This document shows positions 1 to 5,196 of a stretch of DNA of 7,125 nucleotides, piece after piece. This DNA comes from Alphaproteobacteria bacterium. GTDB taxonomy: Bacteria; Pseudomonadota; Alphaproteobacteria; UBA9219. Numbering within the stretch: the first letter of the stretch is position 1; the number at the start of each line of letters is the position of its first letter. Location of the stretch: contig JAQUUS010000084.1 in the NCBI GenBank assembly GCA_028693775.1, positions 1-7,125 of the forward strand. Direction: 5' to 3'. Below the pieces are notes generated by a model, which saw only the letters and a list, made by a program, of their open reading frames with translations, ran no database searches and was not told where the DNA came from. Made by a program: the position numbers and the translations under genes.

Positions 1-224
1 GACTCCTTCCGCAAATCGAACCCAAGGCACGCGCCCTCGCCCGCATCCGGGGTCAAAAGGCCGCAAATCATGCGGATGGTCGTGGTCTTGCCGCTGCCGT
101 TAGGCCCCAAAAAGCCGTAGATTTTCCCGCGAGGAACGCGCAGCGATACATTGTCCACAACGGTCTTGTTGCCGTATTTTTTGGTCAGGCCGCGAACGTC
201 GATGGCATACGCCGCCTCGCTCAT
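1..224 (-). CDS. ABC transporter ATP-binding protein, N-terminal part (cut by window edge)
   Basis: Only the first 74 codons are present; the gene runs off the left edge. The start is the ATG at 222-224, which overlaps the TGA of the preceding fusion-protein gene as ATGA, with GAGG just upstream as a ribosome site. The protein opens MSEAAYAIDVRGLTKKYG, the usual first strand and aromatic A-loop of ABC ATPases. A Walker A motif follows at about residues 40-48 (GPNGSGKTT), then RMICGLLTPDAGEG, typical of the exporter/ABC-2 type family (YbhF, CcmA or DrrA-like). Signature motif, Walker B and H-loop lie outside the window. The known YbhGFSR arrangement suggests that this cytoplasmic ATPase powers an efflux pump with the lipoprotein encoded just upstream, and that ABC-2 permease genes follow to the left. 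The substrate cannot be told. Confidence 0.93.
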   Translation of the reverse strand, partial: MSEAAYAIDVRGLTKKYGNKTVVDNVSLRVPRGKIYGFLGPNGSGKTTTIRMICGLLTPDAGEGACLGFDLRKE

Positions 225-1009
225 CGCGCCTCGCGCACAACGTCGACAGGCAAGCCGGGCCTAAGCGCGGGCGAAAACGCATCGGGCATGGCCTCGACGC
301 GAAACACAAGCTTGTCGCGCGACCCGACGCTGTAAATAACCGGCGGCGTATATTCGCTCTGCGAAGCGATATAGCTGATCTTGCCCGCAACGGCCTTGCC
401 GCAGCCGTCGCACCTGATCGAAACCTTGCGCCCCAGCTCAAACCGCGAGAGCTCAGCCTGCGGCACAAAAAACCGAACCTTGACGTTCCCCGGCGGCAAC
501 AAGCTCACAACAGGAGCCCCCGCCGCGACATACTCCCCCACAAGGAAATAGGTATCCTCAACGCGCCCCGCCACCGGAGCCTTGGGCGCACTGTCGGCAA
601 GTTGTTTCTTGGTCTGGGTTACCTTCTGCGCGGCCACCTGAAGCCCGGCCTTCGATGTCTCATACGCCGCAAGACGCGCATCGAAATCCGACTTGCTTAT
701 AGCCTCGGCAGGCAAAAGCTTCTGTGCGCGCACATATTCCCGCGATGCGTTCGTAAAAATGGCCTCGGCCTGCACAGCCTCGGCCTCTGCCGTGGCCAGC
801 GTCGCGGCAAGCGCCGTCCTGTCGAGCGCAAACAAATCCGCCCCCTCCTCGACCTGCTGCCCGCGAACGACAAAAAGGCTTTCCAAAAGCCCGGCAGTCG
901 TCGGCGCGATATAAACGTATTCGCCCTCGACATAGCCGTTATAAGCCTTGTCCCCGGAATCGCATCCGGCGGCGACAAAAAGGAGGGGCAAAAGAACAAG
1001 CCGTTTCAT
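221..1009 (-). CDS. HlyD/YbhG-like periplasmic membrane-fusion lipoprotein of an ABC exporter
   Basis: Predicted 262-aa periplasmic adaptor linking an inner-membrane ABC pump to the outer parts of an efflux path. The ATG at 1007-1009 is chosen because it begins a short lipoprotein signal, MKRLVLLPLLFVAAGC, with lipobox AAGC and lipidated Cys16; GGTGA lies a few bases upstream. An upstream TTG would bury the signal. Residues about 24-64 and 142-176 form the two lipoyl-like halves (GQQVEEGADLFALD and AGRVEDTYFLVGEYVAAGAPV). They flank an Ala/Gln/Lys-rich coiled-coil hairpin at about 65-140. The beta-barrel region ends in a PALRPGLPVDV motif common in this family. Asp at +2 after the lipid Cys would favour inner-membrane retention by the enterobacterial Lol rule. 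The CDGC at 200-203 is unusual here. The stop overlaps the ATPase start; cysS lies 51 bp upstream in the same direction. Family is confident, substrate unknown. Confidence 0.92.
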   Translation of the reverse strand: MKRLVLLPLLFVAAGCDSGDKAYNGYVEGEYVYIAPTTAGLLESLFVVRGQQVEEGADLFALDRTALAATLATAEAEAVQAEAIFTNASREYVRAQKLLPAEAISKSDFDARLAAYETSKAGLQVAAQKVTQTKKQLADSAPKAPVAGRVEDTYFLVGEYVAAGAPVVSLLPPGNVKVRFFVPQAELSRFELGRKVSIRCDGCGKAVAGKISYIASQSEYTPPVIYSVGSRDKLVFRVEAMPDAFSPALRPGLPVDVVREAR

Positions 1010-1060
1010 GATGTCACCAAGAATTCCGATACGTTCTTGAAGCCCCAACCGGGTCCGCGG

Positions 1061-2530
1061 CTAATCCGCCGGCACCTCGAGCTTCAGCCCCCATGCCGTC
1101 CCGGTCCGCGAATCCTGCACCGTAATGCCGAGATTGTCGAGCTTATCCCTGATAGCATCCGCGGCGGCATAATCCTTGCGCCCCTTGGCAGCGGCGCGCT
1201 CATCCAGCATCGCCGAAACCTGCGCCTCGCTCAGCCCCGCGCGCTCAAGATGCTTGAGGTTCATCGCCTTCAAAAACGCGGCAGGCTCTTCCTGCATCAG
1301 CCCGAGCACGGCATAAGCCTCCCGCACATCGGCGCGCATGGCAGCCAAAGCGGTCGCCACAGCGCCCTTGGGTTGCTTTTTATCGGCCATAAGCGTGTTG
1401 GCGAACTTGCAAACCGCATACATCTGGCTGATGGCCAGCGACGAATTGAAATCGTCATCCATGGCCGAGATAAAATCGTCCCTCACCGTATGCCCGACCT
1501 CGCCGATCCCGCTCAGCGGCTCCGCCGTCGCCGGATGCGCCGCGAGAAAGGCGTCGATATCGTTCAACGTGTTGTAGAAATAATAAAGGCTCTTTTCCGA
1601 GAGCAAAAATTCCTTGTCGCTGATGTCCACATCGGCGGAGTAGTGCCGCGAAAGCATCGCGTGCCGAATAACCTCGGCGGAATATTTCTTCAAAGCGTCC
1701 TTGATGGTCAGCGTATTGCCGAGCGACTTGCTCATCTTCTGTCCGTCGCGGGTCACAAGGCCGTTGTGCGTCCAGAAACGCGAAAGCGGCTTGCCGGTCA
1801 ACGCCTCGCTCTGAGCGATTTCGTTTTCGTGATGCGGAAAAACGAGATCCTTGCCGCCGCCATGAATATCGAGCGTCGCGCCGAGATTCTTGAGCGCCAT
1901 GGCCGAGCATTCGATATGCCAGCCGGGCCTGCCGTTGCCCCACGGAGACTTCCAGAAAACCTCGCCTTCCTTGGCGGACTTCCACAAAGCGAAATCGCGC
2001 GGATCGTTCTTGCCCTCTTCCAGATCCTTGCGCACGCCCTCCAGAAGCTGATCCGGGTCCTTGTTCGAAAGCTTGCCATACCCCGGAAAGCTCTTGACCG
2101 AAAACCAGACGTCGCCCTTCTTCGAGGCATACGCATGCTTCCTGGCGATCAGCCCCTCGATGAATTCGATAATGTCGCCGATGCACTCGGTCACCTTGGG
2201 CTTGCGGTCCGCATCGCGAACGTTGAGCTGCTTCAGGTCCTGCTCCGATTCCACGATCTTCTGCTCGGCGTAGGCAACAGCGTCAACGCCCAGCAACTTG
2301 GCGCGCGCGATGATCTTGTCGTCCACGTCGGTATAGTTGCGCACATAAGTGACGTTAAACCCGCGATAGCGCAGGTAGCGCGAGAACATGTCATACACAA
2401 TGGCCTGCCGCGCATGGCCGATATGGCAATCGTCGTAAACGGTAATGCCGCAGGCATACATCTTGACGTTATTTCCGTCGAGAGGAACAAAATCGTCCTT
2501 GGTCTTCGTCGCCGTATTGTAAATCTTCAT
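1061..2530 (-). CDS. cysS: Cysteinyl-tRNA synthetase
   Basis: Class I aminoacyl-tRNA synthetase that charges tRNA-Cys with cysteine in the cytoplasm, using ATP. The 489-aa length fits bacterial CysRS. Visible hallmarks are MYACGITVYD with the zinc ligand Cys27, HIGH at 36-39, WHIECSAM with Cys208, FPHHENEIAQSE with zinc ligands His233 and Glu237, and KMSKS at 265-269. The C-terminal anticodon-binding end is also typical (RKDYAAADAIRDKL and TGTAWGL). The ATG at 2528-2530 (MKIYNTATK) is chosen over a TTG two codons upstream because family members start at this point and GGGAAG sits at a good distance. The gene ends in TAG. It lies 113 bp after the cyclo-ligase gene and 51 bp before the fusion-protein gene, all in one direction. 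Nothing essential is missing, so it should be functional. Confidence 0.98.
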   Translation of the reverse strand: MKIYNTATKTKDDFVPLDGNNVKMYACGITVYDDCHIGHARQAIVYDMFSRYLRYRGFNVTYVRNYTDVDDKIIARAKLLGVDAVAYAEQKIVESEQDLKQLNVRDADRKPKVTECIGDIIEFIEGLIARKHAYASKKGDVWFSVKSFPGYGKLSNKDPDQLLEGVRKDLEEGKNDPRDFALWKSAKEGEVFWKSPWGNGRPGWHIECSAMALKNLGATLDIHGGGKDLVFPHHENEIAQSEALTGKPLSRFWTHNGLVTRDGQKMSKSLGNTLTIKDALKKYSAEVIRHAMLSRHYSADVDISDKEFLLSEKSLYYFYNTLNDIDAFLAAHPATAEPLSGIGEVGHTVRDDFISAMDDDFNSSLAISQMYAVCKFANTLMADKKQPKGAVATALAAMRADVREAYAVLGLMQEEPAAFLKAMNLKHLERAGLSEAQVSAMLDERAAAKGRKDYAAADAIRDKLDNLGITVQDSRTGTAWGLKLEVPAD

Positions 2531-2603
2531 CGTCAACTTCCCGGTCCATGGCCCCGGCGGGCCGTTTCAGCCTTACGCGCACCCGCAAGGGCGCAGGGCA
2601 AAC

Positions 2604-2632
2604 ATCATAAAGGATATTGCAGCGGATTCTAC
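2604..2632 (-). promoter_or_regulatory. Weak candidate promoter for cysS in an AT-rich patch
   Basis: On the minus strand TATGAT (2604-2609) matches the sigma70 -10 box at five of six positions. It sits in the only AT-rich stretch between the cyclo-ligase stop and cysS. No good -35 is seen at 16-18 bp. A GANTC site (2625-2629) lies about where the -35 begins. The leader from here to cysS would be about 65 nt and holds two short GC-rich hairpins. cysS may instead be read through from upstream. Confidence 0.28.
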
Positions 2633-2643
2633 GATATTTTGTA

Positions 2644-3225
2644 TCAGATAACGCCGGTTTCCGTGACAATCCTGTCCAAAGGAACGTCGTTGGGCCCCAC
2701 GGGAATACGCTCGACCTGCTGATACGACCCCGCGATCCCGACGGTCATAACGGGCTTGTTCACGCGCAGCCGCTTGATGGTTCTGTCGTAATAGCCGCCG
2801 CCGTAGCCGAGGCGGTTTCGCTGGGCGTCGAAAGCGAGCAAAGGAACGAACAAAACGTCAGGCTCGATTCCGCGCGCCGCCGAAGCAGGCTCGAAAATCC
2901 CCAGCGGATTGGCGAGCAACCTGTCGCCCTCGTTGTAGACGCGAAAAATAAGAGGCTTCTTTTTTCCGATAATGACGGGCAAAGCGATGATATGCCCCCG
3001 CTCGCGCAACTCATCGTTGAGAACTTCCGGATCGAGCTCGTCGCGCACAGGACTATAGCTGGCGACGACCGCGCCCGCCGGAAGCTCGATATGCCGCAAA
3101 AAAACCTCGGCGAGCATCCGGGCATCGTCGTCCATGTCATCCTGATGAAGTGAGCGCTCATGGCGCGCCTCGGCTCTCAGGGCGCGCTTGCGGTCTTGCA
3201 GGGAAAGAGATAAATCGTCCGTCAT
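2644..3225 (-). CDS. 5-formyltetrahydrofolate cyclo-ligase
   Basis: Predicted 193-aa cytoplasmic enzyme (YgfA/Fau, MTHFS family) that converts 5-formyl-THF to 5,10-methenyl-THF with ATP, returning a storage or inhibitory folate to the one-carbon pool. The N-terminal helix (DRKRALRAEARHERS) carries the Lys/Arg pattern of this family. The middle has ASYSPVRDELDP at about 56-66. The near-diagnostic GYGGGYYDR lies at about 140-148 after LFVPLLAFD. The frame stays open back to 3303, but the ATG at 3223-3225 is chosen: the extra 26 residues look non-coding, would overlap the 6S RNA, and family proteins start near here. The ribosome site is weak (GGA about 6 nt upstream). The gene directly follows 6S RNA, the same arrangement as ygfA behind ssrS in Enterobacteria, so its mRNA may be linked to 6S readthrough. 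Confidence 0.95.
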   Translation of the reverse strand: MTDDLSLSLQDRKRALRAEARHERSLHQDDMDDDARMLAEVFLRHIELPAGAVVASYSPVRDELDPEVLNDELRERGHIIALPVIIGKKKPLIFRVYNEGDRLLANPLGIFEPASAARGIEPDVLFVPLLAFDAQRNRLGYGGGYYDRTIKRLRVNKPVMTVGIAGSYQQVERIPVGPNDVPLDRIVTETGVI

Positions 3226-3238
3226 GAAAATCCAAGGT

Positions 3239-3399
3239 GGAAGGCCCCGCAACGACCGGCGGCTTGAGTTCCTCCGCGGCCTGCATAAGCAGGTGGGCAC
3301 CATATACCAAGGCCACGGCCAAGGCAGGGACAGCTCCCTAGAGGTCTAATTATCGGCCCCGGGGACAATCTCGCCTATCGAGTCGCACAGGAACCTTCC
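3239..3399 (-). ncRNA. ssrS: 6S RNA
   Basis: About 161 nt between zapA and the cyclo-ligase gene, the conserved place for 6S RNA, which binds the sigma70 RNA polymerase holoenzyme as an open-promoter mimic and damps transcription in stationary phase. The proposed ends form a closing stem: GGAAGGUUCC at 3390-3399 pairs over 10 bp (two G-U) with GGGGCCUUCC at 3239-3248. Inside, minus-strand TTGTCCCCGGGGCCGATAAT near 3370-3350 closely resembles the E. coli 6S segment AGTCCCCTGAGCCGATATTT. A partly matching segment near 3310-3280 (TTGGTATATGGTGCC) recalls E. coli CATACCACAAGAATGTGG. The length fits known alphaproteobacterial 6S RNAs. The exact ends are inferred from the stem and the predicted promoter. 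Confidence 0.88.
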
Positions 3400-3405
3400 G
3401 AACTC

Positions 3406-3434
3406 GTTTTACGCCCTGCCTATCTGAGAAGCAA
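3406..3434 (-). promoter_or_regulatory. Predicted sigma70 promoter of 6S RNA, inside the end of zapA
   Basis: On the minus strand TTGCTT (3429-3434), a 17-bp spacer and TAAAAC (3406-3411) form a moderate sigma70-type promoter. Seven bases below the -10 is G3399, the first base of the 6S closing stem. The -10 overlaps the zapA stop codon TAA (3409-3411) and the -35 lies within zapA. The matches are partial (3/6 and 4/6), but spacing and predicted start agree with the RNA structure. Confidence 0.55.
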
Positions 3435-3729
3435 GGTCGCTTACGCGCTCCTTCAAATGATCGACGGCAGCGACGAACAAATCTTCCTGTTTGGTTAACT
3501 CAACTGAAGCTCTATTGCGCGCTTCGAGCAATTTATCGGCCAAGGACAGGCAGGTAAGCATCAAATGGCGGGGCTCGGTTTGGTTACCGACATTGCCCGC
3601 GACGGATTCCATCTCTTTCTGAACCATCTCGACAACCTTTTCGAGACGGGCTTCTTCGCCGGAACCGCAGTTGATGACATACTCGCGATTATAGAGAGTG
3701 ATGTCCATTTTGACGGATTTTGTGGGCAT
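3409..3729 (-). CDS. zapA: Cell division protein ZapA
   Basis: Predicted 106-aa cytoplasmic protein that binds FtsZ and bundles its filaments to stabilise the division ring. Residues 5-20 (SVKMDITLYNREYVIN) match the N-terminal beta part of ZapA (V-x-I-x-I-x-x-R-x-Y-x-I). EEARLEKVVEMVQKEM follows, then a long C-terminal coiled coil in which ZapA dimers and tetramers pair (HLMLTCLSLADKLLEARNRA onward, ending VSDLASQIGRA). The ATG at 3727-3729 has GAGGAG seven bases upstream (3737-3742), overlapping the stop of the gene before, so it is preferred to the TTG at 3742-3744. The gene ends with TAA at 3409-3411, inside the predicted 6S promoter. It forms a two-gene unit with the coiled-coil gene upstream (11-bp gap). 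Call rests on motif, size and synteny with 6S RNA. Confidence 0.93.
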   Translation of the reverse strand: MPTKSVKMDITLYNREYVINCGSGEEARLEKVVEMVQKEMESVAGNVGNQTEPRHLMLTCLSLADKLLEARNRASVELTKQEDLFVAAVDHLKERVSDLASQIGRA

Positions 3730-3736
3730 CGCAAAA

Positions 3737-3742
3737 CTCCTC
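3737..3742 (-). promoter_or_regulatory. Ribosome binding site of zapA
   Basis: GAGGAG on the minus strand, seven bases before the ATG at 3727-3729. It shares bases with the TGA stop of the upstream gene (3741-3743), which favours coupled translation and rules out the TTG at 3742-3744 as the zapA start. Confidence 0.75.
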
Positions 3743-3965
3743 AATTGTGCAGAATGCGTTCGACGTGTTCGATCGTATGATCGAGACGAGCTGCGACTTT
3801 CTGGGTCGTCGCCAGAATTTCGATTTCGCGCGCGCGCGCCTGCTTGAAGGTATCGTTCTGGCGTTTCAACGCCTGACGCCTGTTGGCGGTGTCGAACGCA
3901 AGTTTATCCTCGAGCGCAAAAAGCGCCTCGTCGAGGTTTTCCAGTGCCTGTTTAAGCCGTTCCAT
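3741..3965 (-). CDS. Small coiled-coil protein upstream of zapA (DUF4164/ZapB-like)
   Basis: A 74-aa, highly charged, all-helical protein with no signal or membrane segment. Heptad-like spacing of Leu/Ala/Ile runs through it (MERLKQALENLDEALFALEDK at the start, VAARLDHTIEHVERILHN at the end), so a coiled-coil dimer is likely. The ATG at 3963-3965 has a strong GGAGG (3972-3976) at good distance. Alphaproteobacteria often carry a short coiled-coil gene of the DUF4164 type directly before zapA, and I place this one there by position and character, not by a diagnostic motif. ZapB of Enterobacteria is a similarly small coiled coil that bridges ZapA at the Z-ring, so a Z-ring role is a reasonable inference. 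It is the first gene of the unit controlled by the promoter at 3992-4020. Confidence 0.8.
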   Translation of the reverse strand: MERLKQALENLDEALFALEDKLAFDTANRRQALKRQNDTFKQARAREIEILATTQKVAARLDHTIEHVERILHN

Positions 3966-3983
3966 GTGCCGCCTCCGAATCTC

Positions 3984-3998
3984 TTAAGGAAACTTTAA
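3984..3998 (-). promoter_or_regulatory. CtrA-type binding site over the -10 and start point of the zapA-operon promoter
   Basis: TTAA (3984-3987), seven bases, TTAA (3995-3998): a full match to the CtrA consensus TTAA-N7-TTAA. It covers the predicted -10 (3992-3997) and start (about 3985), so binding should block rather than help transcription. CtrA is the cell-cycle response regulator of Alphaproteobacteria. The box is a sequence match only; binding is inferred. Confidence 0.65.
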
Positions 3999-4020
3999 TG
4001 CCTGAGGCGACTCACGTCAA
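3992..4020 (-). promoter_or_regulatory. Predicted sigma70 promoter of the coiled-coil gene/zapA operon
   Basis: On the minus strand TTGACG (4015-4020; 5/6 to consensus), a 17-bp spacer and TAAAGT (3992-3997; 4/6). The start would be near 3985, giving a leader of about 20 nt with GGAGG at 3972-3976 and the ATG at 3965, an ordinary layout. A GANTC site (GAGTC on the minus strand, 4009-4013) lies in the spacer. Confidence 0.65.
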
Positions 4021-4028
4021 TCGGAGAC

Positions 4029-4042
4029 GCGAATCGATTCGC
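4029..4042. repeat. Perfect 14-bp palindrome containing two adjacent GANTC sites
   Basis: GCGAATCGATTCGC reads the same on both strands and contains GAATC (4031-4035) directly followed by GATTC (4036-4040), both targets of CcrM-type adenine methylation. It sits about 9 bp upstream of the predicted -35 of the zapA operon. It could be an operator for a dimeric regulator, a methylation-sensitive site, or part of the 3' end of the upstream operon. Confidence 0.6.
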
Positions 4043-4058
4043 AAGATATTTACTTGAT

Positions 4059-4092
4059 ATCTCTGAGCTTTGACAGCCCGGGTCTCAGAAAT
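4059..4092 (-). terminator. Weak hairpin after the metallopeptidase array, possible terminator
   Basis: On the minus strand ATTTCTGAG (4084-4092) pairs with CTCAGAGAT (4059-4067) over 9 bp with one G-T, around a 16-base loop. It begins 12 bp after the stop of the last array gene, where a terminator is expected. The loop is large and no T-run follows, so it is not a classical intrinsic terminator; readthrough or Rho-dependent ending is possible. Confidence 0.3.
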
Positions 4093-4104
4093 GGAGGCCG
4101 CGAC

Positions 4105-5196
4105 TCACCGCAGATTGCAAGACGGAGCGGGACGGCGAAGGCGCGACGAGAGTCTGTTCAAGGGTTTTTCAAGGAGCTCTTTGCCCGTATCGGCCCATGA
4201 AGCCTTGGACCAATTGCGAAAAGCGGCAACGGTCGCCTCGCCCTCGGCGCGAACGTCGTAAGAAAGATAATCGGTTTTTTCAAGAGCGCGCTCGAGACTG
4301 TCGATCACAACGGGCATCGTCGCCGCATTGAATCTCTCCCTGATGCCCCTGAGACGGCGGGTGCTTTCCTCTTCGGTCTGAAGGTGCAACTCCTGCGTAA
4401 GCTTGTCGAACCGGCGCTCTCCCGGAGAAACGCCCTCCAATTCGGAACAGGCGAGATACTGCAATTGATAGACGGGGATCGTCGCGCCGAACTCGGTCGG
4501 AATGGTCATTTTCTTCATCTTGCCCATAACCGCTTCGCAGCCCTTGGCGGTTGAATATTCCGGCGACGCCCAAGCCGAAAACGCCCCCATCCGGCGCGCA
4601 GCGATATAATCGCGCACAATGCGTTTATCGCCGCCGCTATTGAGAAAAGTCCGGATAGCGAACCCGTCGGCCAGCATCTCATTCTCATAGGGGGAGCCGC
4701 CGTTAAATATGACATGCCCGCCCTCATGAAGAAGCACCAGATCGTTCACGGCGGGAGTTGCCTTTTTGCCCGTTAAAACGCCATTGGAAAAACGGGACCA
4801 GTAAAGGTCGGGCGACACACAAGGCGAAGTCGTAAAAAGAACGGCATGATAAAGACTGTAAGCCCCGGGTATGGTATCGAGCCAACCGCCGAAAACCTTG
4901 TCCCCGATCTCGCACGCATAAGGAGACAAAGTGGGATCGGAAAGGCAGAAACCGCTATAATGGGCAAAAGCGTTTTGGGGCGCCGAACAACCGATCGTTT
5001 CGCCCAGAGACCGGAACGGCTCGCCATACCACGAGTGCCTCTCGATAGCCGCCTTGTTACGTTCCTCAATCTGGGTTTCCGAAAGAACGGGATCGTTGAA
5101 GGCGGTAAACAGGCCTTCGCAAGGAAGCCCTTTGCGGTCGTCAATCGCCACCGTAGCCTTGAGCAAGTCCTGCAGTTCATCCTGAGTGATCGTCAT
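4105..5196 (-). CDS. Putative HEXXH zinc metallopeptidase, array copy 3 (last)
   Basis: A 363-aa soluble protein with no signal peptide or membrane helix. The likely metal site is HEGGH at 157-161 (two His ligands and the catalytic Glu), with Glu173 in EMLADGFA as the likely third ligand. HEXXH followed by E-x-x-A-x-x-F-A resembles the active-site helices of ImmA/IrrE-type and other gluzincins. Further motifs shared with its neighbours are GGD at 188-190, ARR at 200-202, PEY at 212-214, Cys220 and a C-terminal helix near 300-325 (LERALEKTD and RAEGEATVAAF). The last 35 residues are basic and unlike the other copies. The ATG at 5194-5196 overlaps the previous stop as ATGA, with AAGAGGG (5204-5210) upstream. 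Substrate and role are unknown. A zinc-dependent protease or hydrolase is inferred from motifs only. Confidence 0.85.
   Translation of the reverse strand: MTITQDELQDLLKATVAIDDRKGLPCEGLFTAFNDPVLSETQIEERNKAAIERHSWYGEPFRSLGETIGCSAPQNAFAHYSGFCLSDPTLSPYACEIGDKVFGGWLDTIPGAYSLYHAVLFTTSPCVSPDLYWSRFSNGVLTGKKATPAVNDLVLLHEGGHVIFNGGSPYENEMLADGFAIRTFLNSGGDKRIVRDYIAARRMGAFSAWASPEYSTAKGCEAVMGKMKKMTIPTEFGATIPVYQLQYLACSELEGVSPGERRFDKLTQELHLQTEEESTRRLRGIRERFNAATMPVVIDSLERALEKTDYLSYDVRAEGEATVAAFRNWSKASWADTGKELLEKPLNRLSSRLRRPAPSCNLR

Noticed and set aside
1010..1048. TTG start for the fusion protein at 1048
   Set aside because: It would place 13 residues before a clean lipoprotein signal peptide and destroy its N-terminal position; the ATG at 1009 is better.
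2531..2536. TTG start for cysS two codons upstream of the ATG
   Set aside because: The ATG at 2530 gives the normal CysRS N-terminus and has a suitable ribosome site.
2531..2643. T-box or other amino-acid-responsive riboswitch before cysS
   Set aside because: No T-box sequence or antiterminator fold is visible, and T-boxes are essentially absent from Alphaproteobacteria.
602..2722. Open plus-strand frame of 706 codons opposite cysS and the fusion-protein gene
   Set aside because: It is antisense to two genes with clear family motifs, its protein is Arg/His/Leu-rich without recognisable domains, and it spans an intergenic gap; codon bias of the minus-strand genes explains the lack of stops.
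3226..3303. N-terminal extension of the cyclo-ligase to 3303
   Set aside because: The extra 26 residues overlap the 6S RNA, look like translated non-coding sequence, and precede the family's usual start by too much.
4007..4108. 9-bp direct repeat gcgactcac at 4007-4015 and 4100-4108, considered as a target-site duplication
   Set aside because: The 84 bp between them shows no terminal inverted repeats or transposase remains and contains functional-looking promoter parts; a chance repeat is more likely.
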